A stretch of DNA of 64,000 nucleotides from Osedax fenrisi. Taxonomy: Eukaryota > Annelida > Polychaeta > Sabellida > Siboglinidae. Positions within the stretch are counted from its first letter, which is position 1. Each line of letters begins with the position of its first letter. Positions 22,599 through 35,135 of this stretch are shown piece by piece. Below the pieces are notes generated by a model. It saw only the letters and a program-made list of their open reading frames with translations, was not told the DNA's origin and did no database searches. The stretch is from positions 27,471,749 through 27,535,748 of the forward strand of contig OZ025240.1 in assembly GCA_964019155.1 (NCBI GenBank), read 5' to 3'. A program made the translations under genes and the position numbers.

Positions 22599-24412
22599 TT
22601 GACATATTATAATGAAATTAGCAAAATAAAATATCTATATAAAACATACTTTGGAGTTAAACTTGGAGATCAAGATAAACAATTCGCTCCACATATATGT
22701 TGTCCCTCATGTGTTAGGAACTTAAACAACTGGAGTAGAAAAAATATATCTAAATTGGCCTTTGGAATACCAATGATATGGAGAGAAGGTAAAGACCACT
22801 CTAACGACTGTTATTTTTGTATGACAAATTTAAAGGGTAAGCTATATTAATTTAATATATTAACGTATTGTATTAATAAAATATTAATTGTATTTAATAT
22901 AATTAATTTATATATTTAACATTTATATGTTAAGTATATACTTAGGTCACCTAAATTAAAATTAAATTAGGTTATAATTATTTTTTAGGGGTAAATAAGA
23001 AGAATAAAATGCATGTGGTATATCCAAACGTTCCTTCAGCAATTAAACCGGTTCCACATAATGATGAAATACCAATACCCAACCCGTCAAGCGATATTGA
23101 TTCATCGTTATGTACATCATCGGATGAAGATGTAATTGAATGTAATGAGATCTACCAACCAATTGAAGAAAAGATTGAACCACAATTATTTGATCAAGCT
23201 GAGCTAAATGATTTAATTAGAGATTTGGGGTTATCCAAGGAATCGTCACAATTACTCGGGTCAAGGTTAAAAGAAAAACACTTACTATCTAAGAAAACGA
23301 CATTTGCATGGTATCGACATCGAGATGCAAAATTCAGGAAATATTTCCTAGCTGAAGAAGAATTAGTATATTGTTGTAACAAAGTTGGCTTAATAAATGA
23401 AATGGGGATTGAATATGAACCAACTGAATGGAGATTATTCATTGATTCATCTATGAGAAGTCTGAAGGTAGTTTTATTACATAACGGCAATCAACTAGGT
23501 TCCATACCTATTGGATATTCAATAGAAATGAATTAAACCTATGCCAATATGAAAATAGTTCTAGATAAAATTGGATACTATCAACAAAATTGGAAAATTT
23601 GTGGTGATTTAAAGGTTTTAAAGGTTTTAAATATTTATTTTATACTATACTAATGATAATATGTTTACAGATGATAACTATATTATTGGGCATGCAAGCT
23701 GGGTATACCAAATATCCCTGTTCCTTGTGTTTATGGGATAGTAGAGCAGATGATCGACATTTCAATCAATGTGAATGGCCACTTCGGGAACATATGAACA
23801 TTGGACAACACAATGCGATGATGGAACCACTTGTACAGAGGTGTAATATTTTACTGCCTCCCCTACATATAAAACTCGGATTAATGAAAAATTATATCAA
23901 GGCACTAGTAAAGGAAGGTGGAGCATTTCAATTTTTAAGATCAACATTTAAGTATATCAGTGAAGCAAAGATAAATGCTGGTATACTCAATGGACCTCAG
24001 ATTCGTGAATTGATTTCGGATAGTAATTTTGATGAATCAATGACCAATGATGAAATCCAAGCATGGAAATCATATCATTGAAATCAATCATAAAAAATTT
24101 CTTAGGAAATAATCGCAGTCCAGAGTATGAAGAAATAGTTGATGTACTTATGAATAATTTTAGAATCCTTGGTTCAAGAATGTCAATCAAAATGCATTTC
24201 TTAAACTCTCATCTTGATTACTTTCCATCAAACTGTGGTGACTACAGTGAATAACAAGGCGAACGTTTTCACCAGGATATAAGTACACTGGAGGAAAGAT
24301 ATCAAGGAAGAATGGATGTCAATATGTGCGCAGATTACTGTTGGAGTTTAATGAGAGATAAAGGGGAAGGAAGGGTAATTTTGCCGATGTTTGTATGTGT
24401 GTTACTAGAAGT
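22599..24412 (+). pseudogene. Decayed copy of a repetitive, uncharacterised Cys-rich protein family (probable transposon protein)
   Basis: Exon 1 (22599-about 22837) has a Cys cluster (HICCPSCVRNLNNW, FGIPMIWREGKDH, DCYFCMTNLKG) and ends at G/GTAAGC. Exon 2 starts after TTTTTTAG near 22988 and reads VVYPNVPSAIKPVPHND, ELNDLIRDLGLSKESSQLL, TTFAWYRHRDAKF, EWRLFIDSSMRSLK and ICGDLK, with a TAA near 23534. After another intron (acceptor TGTTTACAG near 23671) come GYTKYPCSLCLWDSRADD, LLPPLHIKLGLMKNYIKAL and GPQIRELI. A frameshift near 24075 leads to FLGNNRSPEYEE and SHLDYFPSNCGD, a TAA at about 24252, then QGERFHQDISTLEERYQG. I recognise the type from many near-identical uncharacterised proteins in insect and cnidarian genomes. 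Conserved acidic positions (FIDSS, CGDLK, GERFHQD) would suit an RNase H-like transposase, which is inference. This copy is inactive. Confidence 0.7.
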
Positions 24413-25426
24413 GCTCTAAATCAAAATATACATATTTTTAAATAACCATCATATACTATATAACTAATATTATATTAATTTACGATATGTATATTTTAAT
24501 AATTCATATTTTTGTATATTTTGCGAATATAATTGATATTAATAAGATGTATAAATATGGATAAAAAACAGCAAAATCGGGTAATTTGGCCGATAGTACA
24601 AGTTTACTCAATAGGTGAAATCTATGTTTTCAAATACATAAATTAAATTTCTTGAATAAAATGATGAATAATTCGGAGCGCACATAATACCACCGCCACA
24701 GTAGATTATATTATTAATATTATTGCAAAATTATATTATATTATAAGTATACTTATTTATTGAACTTATATTATTCAATATATTACGCACTTTATTATAT
24801 TTTATTAAACATATTATACTGTCAAATATGTCTAAGAATATGATATACAAGAAGACCATCTACAGGTTATAAATTAAATAATTAAAAAACCATAATAATT
24901 TCAATTAATAAATTATAATAAGTTTAATTTTAATTAATTAAATAATTTGTATATTAATATAATACATTATAAATAAGTATAATTATTATTATATATTAGT
25001 GTCCTACACTAATATATAATAATATATAAAAAAGTATATAATCTATAGATTATATACTTTTTTAATATAACAGATAACAGTGTCTGAGATATCTTAATAG
25101 GAAATACTTAAGGTTAATTATTAACTTGATATGTATATATTTCTATATATATATATATATATATAGATTAACTTTAGATATTTACTTTTAGATATACATT
25201 TATAATTAAAATATAATCTTTAAATCTGAATTAATATTGTGTGAATAAAAATGAATATCATAACTAATATATATATTATTATTAAAAATAATTTTTAAAT
25301 TATTGAATGCATTTTAAATATTTAATTTCATTTAATTACAATTAAGTTAATTTCAAGCATTTCAAGTTTTTAAAATTTATAATGTAAGTAATAAAGTTAA
25401 TGAATAAAAATGTTTATTGTATGTTT
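24413..25426. other. AT-rich gap
   Basis: No gene is recognised. A slightly GC-richer patch (ACCACCGCCACAG) lies near 24689. The part from about 25240 resembles the satellite that flanks the P element on the right. Confidence 0.4.
24983..25064. repeat. Two adjacent perfect palindromes
   Basis: The first is a hairpin with a 17-18 bp stem (ATTATATATTAGTG paired with CACTAATATATAAT) and a short CCTA-type loop. The second is a palindrome of 36-38 bp at 25027-25064 (GTATATAATC, then TATA, then GATTATATAC, inside A6/T6). They are separated by about 5 bases. Confidence 0.85.
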
Positions 25427-25831
25427 ATATATGTCCAAGCCCATTCACTTGCTATCTCGCAATGCGAATATTTGAACACACGCGAAACGCACGCAAATAT
25501 GTAAACAAACATAGTTTGGATTATAGAGTTTGAATAAATACGATATAAATATTATCTTATTTTTATATAATAATGGTATTATAACTGATAAACGTTAGTA
25601 ATTATATATCATTTATTATTTATATATATCATATACTAACATAACTATAATAAAAGTAGAATTAAAATAAGTATAATGTATAATAATGAATAATAGTGGA
25701 CAAAATAAATCACAATGTTAAGTTTATACCTAGATTAATGTTTAATATGTCAGTATACTTATACTATACGATAAATAATACTTCATATATGACTATAATA
25801 CCAAAGCCGGGGGATTTGATAATATTATGTA

Positions 25832-25864
<33 letters not shown>

Positions 25865-25953
25865 TCACATATAATATACGTGTGTGTATATTAACTTTTA
25901 ACTATTCTACTATATATAATATAAAATTTATTAAAATTCATATAACATTAAAC

Positions 25954-25993
<40 letters not shown>

Positions 25994-26200
25994 TTTTTAA
26001 ATATGACACATAATTTAGATTATATATTCTCTTTAAATATATTTATAAATTATTAACAAAATAACAACGATAGGTATAGTATATATTTATTAATATAAAT
26101 TGGATATAGTAAATACCTATATTTATTATAAATATAGTACAATACAGTAAAAAAACAGACAAATTGTATCATAACGATAGTATACAATAATGTAACAAAC

Positions 26201-26866
26201 TTAAATATGTTTAATTTTTAATAATTTTCTACACTTTCTGTTTTTATCATCAGTAAATAGCAAGTTTTCTTTACTAAGTAAACATTTAAATCTTATATTA
26301 ATAAATAAACACATTATATATTTAGACATATGATCACAGTTTGTACAATATTTAAATGTTATATTCTGACTAATAATAATATCCATAAAACGTTTACATA
26401 CATTATTCTCATGTAATATATTAATAATATTACTTTGATAAATTGACTCTAATGATGATATATATTGCAGAAATGATGGTGTAGGCTGGATCTGCTGGAT
26501 TGAATTATTCTTATTAAGGTTCATTGAATAAATAAATTCCGTTGAGAATGTTTTATTATCATTATCATTACCTATCATTATTTTACTGCATGAAATACAT
26601 GGGTATGTTTTTACAGCCATTTTAATTATTTCTTGTGCTAAAACAACGGTTGCATTTTTTTCTAATAAGTCTAATTTCCTTATATTTCCTGTAAATAATA
26701 TAGGTATATTCTCGTCATGTTGTATATGTATTATATCTTTAATTTTATCTAATTTAACTAAAAATTCCCCGGCATCTAATTCGCAATTAGACCCCTCAAC
26801 TTTAGAAAATAATGATTCAATGCATATTTTTACATATTCTGAAGTGAATTCTAAAGCGGAAGGGTT
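26201..26866 (-). pseudogene. P-type transposase, C-terminal part (after E1 insertion)
   Basis: Open on the minus strand from the E1 junction to TAA at 26201. It continues the transposase directly after the GGGNRDNP motif found across E1: SALEFTSEYVKICIESLF, then CELDAGEFLVKLDKI. The C-terminus has paired cysteines (PCISCSK and YCTNCDH) typical of the zinc-ribbon-like end of THAP9/P-type transposases. About 222 codons contain no stop, so decay here is slight and the insertion of E1 is the main lesion. Confidence 0.85.
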
Positions 26867-26967
26867 CCCAGGCTACCAAATTTATTTGAAATAACTAGGT
26901 ACAGGTTATATTTCCATGGTTAGAATAGATGGTTGTTTTGTGAACATTACTGCTGTTAATACTGCTG

Positions 26968-27475
26968 CATAAACACTCCTTCATACCTAGTTATTTACCG
27001 GTTACAAGGTTAACTTTACTACTTTAATTATTTGTTTTAAATAGGTGAATAGTTGGGTATTTAAATAGGTAAATAACTAGGTACATGTTTTATTTACTCG
27101 GTTATTTTATGTAAATGACTCCTGCATAAACACTCCTTCAATACCTAGTTATTTACCGGTTACAAGGTTATCTTTACTACTTTAATTATTTGTTTTAAAT
27201 AGGTGAATAGTTGGGTATTTAAATAGGTAAATAACTAGGTACATGTTTTATTTGCTCGGTTATTTTATGTAAATGACTCCTGCATAAACACTCCTTCAAT
27301 ACCTAGTTAATTACCGGTTACAAGGTTATCTTTACTACTTTAATTATTTGTTTTAAATAGGTGAATAGTTGGGTATTTAAATAGGTAAATAACTAGATAT
27401 ATGTTTTATTTACTCGGTTATTTTATGTAAATGACTCCTGCATAAATACTCCTTCAATACCTAGTTATTAACTTG
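26968..27475. repeat. Subterminal tandem repeat of E1 (left), 158-bp unit
   Basis: CATAAACACTCCTTCA recurs at 26968, 27125, 27283 and 27441 (spacing 157-158). Each unit carries ACCTAGTTATTTACCGGTTA and a second copy of ATAACTAGGTA in the opposite sense, giving many inverted AACTAGGT sites near the end of the element. A few shorter units follow to about 27560. Confidence 0.9.
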
Positions 27476-27635
27476 GTACCAGGTTATATTTACTGCTGTT
27501 ATTTATCTTGGTACTAGGTTATACTTACTGCAGTTATTTAACTTGCTACTAGGTTATATTTAATTATATAACTATATGTTAGCTAGATGAATAGATACAT
27601 ATAAAAAAACACTGAAGCTCAAATTATTAATCATT

Positions 27636-27641
27636 TTTATT
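27636..27641 (-). terminator. Polyadenylation signal AATAAA
   Basis: AATAAA lies on the minus strand 24 bases after the TGA of the terminal exon at 27665-27694, the usual position relative to a 3' end. Confidence 0.4.
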
Positions 27642-27664
27642 TATAAATAGATTTAAACATCACA

Positions 27665-27694
27665 TCAGTCCTCCAAATCTGTCTTTTCAGATAC
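27665..27694 (-). pseudogene. Terminal exon of a decayed gene carried in E1
   Basis: A long pyrimidine tract and acceptor (ATTTTTTTTCCATAG) precede VSEKTDLED and TGA. The phase (0) matches the donor of the exon at 29769-29891, so the two could be spliced across a 2.07-kb intron. I do not recognise the protein. Confidence 0.4.
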
Positions 27695-27753
27695 CTATGG
27701 AAAAAAATAATTAATAAATATCGAAGTGAATGTGTATTATACAATAACTAAAA

Positions 27754-27893
27754 ATGAAACTGTCTATATTAACATCATCAAGTTCATTTGTCCTTCTATT
27801 GCCCCTTTGTTGCATTTCCTTTAGCACCTCTCCTAATCTAGGACTTTACAGGCCTCAGAAATGTTCTTTGCATAAAGCTGATGGAAATATAAT
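27754..27893 (-). other. Coding-like segment of uncertain strand
   Basis: On the minus strand, after a good acceptor (TATATTTCCATCAG), one frame reads SPRLGEVLKEMQQRGNRRTN and ELDDVNIDS, a charged protein-like stretch, but two stops lie upstream in that frame. On the plus strand the complementary frame begins MKLSILTSSSSFVLLLPLCC, which resembles a signal peptide. Only one can be real. The charged minus-strand reading looks more protein-like. Confidence 0.25.
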
Positions 27894-28179
27894 AATAATT
27901 AATAAATATTTAAGTTTTATTTATACATTATTTAAAAAATAAAATGTCTATATTAGTAATAAATATATAAATATTGTGTAGGGATATGTCAGGATGGTAT
28001 TTGTGAATGATGTCTTTTTTAATTTTTGGAAGTTTATTTCATGTTTTAATATTGCTTTATAGATTGTGAGAATATATTTGAATTGATATTCAACCCATTA
28101 CAAATACTAGTTTTGAATACATTTTTTCAATATGAAAATGTATACATTATAATATAATGTAATAAGCATTATAATATTC

Positions 28180-29450
28180 ATATAAATATAAGAAAATGTG
28201 TCATATATATGAAAATATAAAAATAGATCAATATATACAATATGAAATTGTATATGAACACATTTTATATATATGCATTACTATGAGGAACCAAAAAAAT
28301 ATGTTTATAAAATATACATACATTAAACATTATGCATTATATATGATCACTATCAAATATTTATTATAATTATATAAATAGAATTTGTAATCAAATTGAA
28401 ATTTGTAAATTTATATAACAATAGAATATATATTTTCATATTTTAATTTAGAACTCATAAATAATATAAAAATATATAAATATATACTATTAATATGTAA
28501 TACTAATATGAAATTGTATATGAATAAATGTTGATCTTATATACAATCAGTATATATGATCACTATATATTATAAAGTATATAGTATAATATCTAAAGTA
28601 TATAGTATAATATCAAATATAAATGATAATCAAATATTTATTATAATTAAATAAAAATGTTTTACATCAATTGAAATTTGTAAATTTATATAACAATAGA
28701 ATATATATGTTCATATATTAATTTAGAACTCATAAATAATATAAAAATAAATCAATATATGAATATATGAAATTGTATATGAACAAATGTTATATATATA
28801 TACATTATATATATTCACTATATATTATTAAATATAACAAATAATATATATAAAGTATATAGGGTATATAGTATAATATCAAATATTTATTATAATTATA
28901 TAAATTGAATTTTAAATTTATATAACAATAGAATATATATTTTCATATTTTAATTTAGAACATATAAATAATATAAAACATAGATAAATACATTTATTAA
29001 TTTAAGAAATTTGTTAATTTATATAACAATAGAATATATATTTTCATATTTTAATTAAGAACTTATAAATAATATAAAATTGTATAAATACATACTATAT
29101 GAAATTGTATATGAAAAATGTTGATATTACATACAATAAGTATATATGATCACTATATATTATTAAATACCACAAATCATATATATATATATATATAAAG
29201 TATATAGCTGTAATAGATATATAGTATAGGTATATAGGTATATAGTATAATATCAAATATAATTTATAATCAAATATTTATTAGAATTATATAAATTGAA
29301 TTTTTAAATCAATTGAAATTTGTAAATTTATATAACAATAGAATATATATTTTCATATGTTAATTTATAACTCATAAATAATATACAAATATATCAATAT
29401 ATACTATAAGAAATTGTATATGAACAAATGTTATATATATATGCATATAT
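28180..29450. repeat. Degenerate AT-rich tandem repeat, about five units of 240-300 bp
   Basis: The phrase TTTATATAACAATAGAATAT recurs near 28410, 28690, 28918, 29015 and 29325. Each is followed by TCATATTTTAATTTAGAAC or a close variant and by GAAATTGTATATGAA. Spacing varies through indels, and one unit is truncated. Confidence 0.75.
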
Positions 29451-29768
29451 GTATCCATATGAATAACTATATTGAATACATATCTAATTAAAATTAATTT
29501 CTTTGACTACAAAGTATGTTCACATGGGAACAACCTTTTTTATAAAATATAATACTAATCACTGTGATATATATATCAGTGATTATATATATTGCCTAAA
29601 TCTGATAGTAATATATTATATTGAATATTATGAATATTATATCAACTATTATTGACTAATAGTGTTTATTGTGAATTCATTTTTTATATAAATAGGTCAT
29701 TTCCAATCATATTAATAATTATATTTGTAATATTAATTTATATAGATATAAATTATATAGAAACTCAC

Positions 29769-29891
29769 CATTTATGCATATTCCTCCTCTGATTGCAGTG
29801 TGTTCTCTAGCTCCAGTAAATACCCAGTTGATGGAACTGCAACGGAGACACTAGATATAATAGCATCCTCTGTATTGTTCTTTACCTTGTT
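29769..29891 (-). pseudogene. 123-nt exon of a decayed gene carried in E1
   Basis: It has a strong acceptor (ATATATTTTCAG) and a strong donor (AAATG/GTGAGT) and is symmetric in phase 0. It reads NKVKNNTEDAIISSVSVAVP, then STGYLLELENTLQSEEEYA, a TAA, then Met before the donor. GC content is well above the surroundings, as expected for an exon. The TAA two codons before the donor suggests a nonsense mutation in a gene that would continue into VSEKTDLED. It could be a captured host exon or part of E1's own gene. Confidence 0.5.
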
Positions 29892-29919
29892 CTGAAAATA
29901 TATTGAATACAAATTAAAT

Positions 29920-29951
<32 letters not shown>

Positions 29952-30349
29952 CAGTATATATATATTAAACAGTTCCTCCAACACATTATTTTTATCTGTA
30001 GAATTATTTAATTTTATATAATTGTTGTAACTAGTATATAGGAAAAAATGTATATAGTATATTAAAATTTTAATTATTCATTAATAATATCAATTTATTT
30101 GTATGCCAAATAAAAGTTATATATATATATATATATGTGCAGTAAACTTGATAACAGTGGGTATCACCATAATCGGTTATAACTGAAATATTATGATTTG
30201 AATACAATAATATTAACTATATTAAAAACAAATAACTTATGGATAATAATATGGATAGTTTAATATTCCAAAATACAAAAAACTGTAAAATTACTATTTG
30301 AAAACAAACATACTACTAGTTATTCACTACTATTCAAAGGAATCTATTA

Positions 30350-30385
<36 letters not shown>

Positions 30386-30640
30386 ATACATTTATAATTA
30401 ATGTTTTTACTATGTAAAGTAATATCGAAATACTATAACTATGATTGAAATATAGTATTTTAATTCTAAATAATTATTGAAAAGTATAATATTTGAACAA
30501 CTCTGGTATTTTTTATTTTTGGTTTAAACTTAGATAACTCAAAAACACAACCTGACCAACCCTGCTAATAACTGATTTGATAAATGTATACATTAATGTA
30601 TAATATTATCAAAAATGATAAAAACAAATTTACTTTTCAT
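29892..30640. other. AT-rich gap inside E1
   Basis: No gene is recognised. TA runs lie at about 29921-29945, 30117-30136 and 30356-30383. Confidence 0.4.
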
Positions 30641-30815
30641 CATATATTTACTAACAAATGAATTATTGATACAGTTCTGTGTTGTGAATGCCTTGCTCCA
30701 TACTAAACTGATTCTATGGGTAGACCATTAAACACTTTATTACGATTACCTGAAAATATATGTTATTTTACATCAGAATCATAATTATAGCGGCACTTAT
30801 TTAAAAATAGTTTCG
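30641..30815 (-). repeat. Segmental duplicate, copy 1 (decayed exon-like)
   Basis: Related to 31441-31612. After an acceptor (ATATTTTCAG) it reads NRNKVFNGLPIESV then a stop on the minus strand. Confidence 0.45.
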
Positions 30816-31440
30816 TGTGAGGTGTCCCAATAGCGAAATATAGTTTCAGTTTTAAATAGATGGCATAAGTTCATATACATGTTATATAATAATAATATCA
30901 GAATTTAGGCATGACAATGTTAAACGAAGAAGCGAGATACTTATATCTAGTCGTTTACCCATTTCACTTTCCTAAAGAATATTTATGAGGAGAAAAGTAT
31001 AGTAAAAGTAAAATTAAAATAAATATAATAAAATTTTAAGATAGTAAATTAAAGTTAGTAAAATTATATACAAAATAACAAAATTATCAATACACATTTA
31101 ATTATTTAGTTTTCTATTAGAATAATACATTTATAAAAAATCAGAGATATTAAATTTATATCAAGAATAGCGGATAATAATTGAAAATAATGAGGATAGA
31201 TGGTGTATCAACTTCAGGGATATGGGTGCGTCAGGTCCAATGATGTAGGGATAATATTTGTTCCAAGAATAAGAACACTGACAATACTTTCCTCTCAATA
31301 CAAGTATATCCATTTCTTCGATACGTACCATACCCACATTAACACAAAAATATCAGCCATTCCGTCATAAAAAAAAACACTATAAAATAGATTTAACGTA
31401 CATAATACGTTAATATGTCCATAATTATATATTATCTTTT

Positions 31441-31612
31441 AATCACATATTTACTAACAAATGAATTATTTCAGTTCTGTGTTGTAGATACTCCATAAAG
31501 TGATCTTGATCTGATCCTATCGGTAGACCAATAAGTACTTTATTACGATCACCTGAAAATATATCTTATTTTACTTTGGAATCACAGTTTTAGTCGCTTT
31601 ATTTAAAATATA
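31441..31612 (-). repeat. Segmental duplicate, copy 2 (exon-like)
   Basis: About 800 bp from copy 1, with the same acceptor context. The minus strand reads DRNKVLIGLPIGSDQDHFME, then YLQHRTEIIHLLVNM and a stop. No matching donor is seen. The acceptor sequence (ATATATTTTCAG type) is shared with the 123-nt exon, so it may belong to the same decayed gene. Confidence 0.4.
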
Positions 31613-31833
31613 ATTGTTTGGCATCTAAATAATTAAATATACGATACTAAATAGATAGAAAAAGTGTGCATACATTTTATATATACCTGATAATATACTT
31701 TTAAAGTGTAAATATATATAGAATCGGTCTCATATTTATTTATGGTACATAATACGCACATGAAAATACGCATAAGATATATTTTATAAATTAAATTTCA
31801 CTAGTGCAACAGCTTAGTAGTATATATTGGGAA

Positions 31834-31864
<31 letters not shown>

Positions 31865-31930
31865 TATCGAGATAATCTCGTACGGTTAGCAGTAAACGAT
31901 ATTATCTCGTACGACTTTAGAGTCCAATTA

Positions 31931-32053
31931 TTAAATTTAATTCATAATTATACAGTTCTTATACGAATATATATAATACAATATATTATATCAATATTAA
32001 TAAGTTATTATATATAATCGTATAAGAACTATATAATTATGAAATAAATTAAA
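31931..32053. repeat. Inverted-repeat hairpin inside E1
   Basis: Arms of about 45 nt (AATTATACAGTTCTTATACG on the left, its near-complement CGTATAAGAACTATATAATT on the right) flank a loop of about 35 nt. ATCTCGTACG-type sequences lie outside, at about 31872, 31905 and 32101. Confidence 0.7.
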
Positions 32054-32649
32054 TATAGTATGTTGTTCGAAAATACCTCTTACGAGAATACTGGCTACCT
32101 CTCGTACGTTGATAATCAGATATTATATATGAGATATATGATATAAAATAGTTAATAATTATTTATTCGTAGCATAACTTAGGCACTAGGCACAATGTGA
32201 GGTATTTTATTAATACGGTAATATAATTATTATTATTAAATATATATTGAATAATTTATATTAGTTGTATTGTAATGATAATAATTAGTTATAATGTATA
32301 ACTATGTGGAGTAATAAAATAGTCAATTATATTATATAATTTTAATATATGTCACAAATTATGTGAAGATAATACTTAATATATCACGATTTTTGTGCGG
32401 ATTACGTCCAGATATCACATAGTTTAACTAAGATAACTATGATGGTTATTATCCAGGGTTATCATAGTTATGCTTTATAAATATTATTGAATTAAGTATA
32501 ATGAATAAAATATAATTATTATAATAATACACCCAGCAAACAGGAATAGCACCCTTAAAGCACCCATAAAGCATCTTAGTTGAGCACCATTTTACACACA
32601 TGCTTTAAATAATGCTCAACTAGTTAAGCACCTATATAACACCTATATG

Positions 32650-32996
32650 GCATTATTAAAACATTTTTACATGTCTTATGGGTACTAAATTAAAGAACCT
32701 TTATGGAATTATTAAAGCATTTTTACATGTCTTATGGGTGCTAAATTAAAGAACCTTTATGGAATTATTAAAGCATTTTTACATGTCTTATGGGTGCTAA
32801 ATTAAAGCACCTTTATGGCATTATTAAAGCATTTTTACATATCTTATGGGTGCTAAAGTAAAGCACCTTTATGGCATAATTAAAGCATTTTTACATGTCT
32901 TATGGGTGCTAAATTAAAGCATATTTATGGCATTATTAAAGCATTTTTACATGTCTTATGGGTGCTAAATTAAAGCATCTTAATGGCATAAGTATT
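32650..32996. repeat. 56-bp tandem repeat at the left end of E2
   Basis: GCATTTTTACATGTCTTATG recurs at 32718, 32773, 32829, 32885 and 32941 (spacing 55-56), with GGTGCTAAATTAAAGCACC between units. Each unit contains a small inverted repeat of GGTGC/GCACC. Confidence 0.9.
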
Positions 32997-33007
32997 TCAT
33001 TAGAATC

Positions 33008-33100
33008 ATTTCCTGGAACGGGAACGGATATAAAAGTAGGAACGGGAACGCAGAAAGGAACGGTTACAGAATAATGAACGGGAACGAGAACGCTTAGACA
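33008..33100. repeat. GGAACGGGAACG purine-rich cluster
   Basis: Irregular repeats of GGAACG and GGGAACG on the plus strand, much richer in G than the surroundings. Confidence 0.6.
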
Positions 33101-33439
33101 GAAATATAGTAACTTTACAAGTATGGAGATTTATATAGTATTAATTCAAGATATTTTTTATATTTATTTATAATCTATTACAATATAAATAAATTTATAG
33201 GATAATCATAAGTAGTAGGTTGAGTGAATATTTGGGGTTGGGATGTAGTACTCGAGTAACGTTTAAACACATCTGAACGCATGCAGCGTCGACCGAAAAT
33301 ATATGTCCCAATATAAAAGTCATGATGACTATATTTTCACATTATATTCCTTCATACAGAATATTTATTCCACATTCTATTAAATACTAAATATAATATA
33401 AGGTTGCATATGGAATCATGCTACTAGCATGTATCTAAT

Positions 33440-34095
33440 GAGGGCTTCACAGAGATTCTATGATAATCACGAAGGCAGCACAGACTGCTATTGTCATCTC
33501 TAAGGCATCATATCATTGATTATCATGGAATTCTGTTGTCATCTTGAAGGCGACAAGTCATTAAATATCATGGACTGCTGTGGATTGATTGATTTTTTAG
33601 TTGAAGGGGAAGCAATAACTTCACGAGTGTAATAAATACGAAAAGAACAGTTTTTAAAACTATCCAACTTGAAATATTATAAATATTATTTTTGCGCACA
33701 TGTTATAATAATAATGTATTCTATCATACACTGGCTTTTTTTATTATAAACATTATATTGTATCATATTGTATAATCATATTGTATATATAGGGAGTGTC
33801 ATATATTTGCTTCGAAAAATCTTTGGTATAAGTATAAATATTTGCTAACGTTATTGTCATATTGAAGAAGAAAGGTCATAGGTTGATGTTGTCATCTCTA
33901 ACGCACCACGTTACTAAATATCATGGACTGCTGTTGATGAATTAAGTTTATATTTATCATAATATATAGTTGAAAATATTAATATTTTCTAACGTATTTA
34001 TTATCTCGAAGGCGAAAGTACATGGACTTCTCTTGTTTATCTTGAAGATGTCGTGTCAATGATAATAAAGGACTGCTGTTGTCATCTAGATGGAT
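33440..34095. repeat. Degenerate minisatellite, GTTGTCATCT-AAGGCG type
   Basis: The phrases TGTTGTCATCT, AAGGCGACAAG and AATATCATGGACTGCTGT recur about six times at irregular spacing (near 33480, 33530, 33570, 33875, 33930 and 34065). It looks like an old repeat of about 50-bp units broken by indels. Confidence 0.55.
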
Positions 34096-35083
34096 ATATA
34101 ATATATACAAATAATATGATAAGTAAACTTATATATTTAATAAGTTAAATTAATAAGTTTAGAGTTTATACCGAGCTTATACGATGAAGATGCCTATCTA
34201 TATTTTATAAGTTATAACATTATAACGCATCGTCGTGTTGACTGTGCATTGTAGGCTAGTCTGTAGCCTTTGATTTCAAAATACGGGTTTTATTGCTAAC
34301 AACCTATATTCACATATTTTTAAATGGTATAAACTACATTATTTTATTATTCAATAAGTAATGTATAAGATAATATAATCACTACCAATATACTAGCTCT
34401 AGCCATAAACATAGTCATATATGAGGGTATACCCACATCATCCAAACTTTGAAATCATAGACTACATTGCTCAGAAACTATCGTTGGCACCCATCTATGA
34501 AAACTGCAATACCATGATGTACTCCATAAGTTGAAAAGTCCATAAAAATTATCTCGCACAATGTTAATTTAAATAATTATTTATAAATAGTAGAATTGAT
34601 ATTGAACACTAAATCACCAAACCAAATTAAAACACTCCAAACGAGATAAGGGGTTACCTTACATATTATATAGTATATAATATAGGTATAATTAATATTA
34701 ATATTTAAAAAAAACTAATAAATTGTAAATTGAATCCTAGTTATAGTAGTATATATTAAAAATCACACGCGCGAGCGATCTAAATAACAATAGTTACGGT
34801 TTTAAATAGATCGCGAAATTTGGTATATATTTTATGTTTTCATAATTATTATAATTTCAAATTATCTTTGATAGTATAAACATATATATTTATAAATATA
34901 GTATAATAATTATACTAATTCATAAGTATACTATAATAAATAAAATATAATAAACAAATTACTAGAATATATATTTCTACTGTTAAATATACTATATTAT
35001 TATAATAATCATATGTAAAGAATAATAATTATGAACATATAAAATGTATACGTATATTATTATAGTTATTATGTATCTATAGT

Positions 35084-35092
<9 letters not shown>
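34096..35092. other. AT-rich gap inside E2
   Basis: No gene is recognised. A CpG-containing patch (CACACGCGCGAGCGATC) lies near 34765. Part of it has a diverged reverse-complement counterpart near 41470-41520, outside E2. Confidence 0.35.
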
Positions 35093-35135
<43 letters not shown>

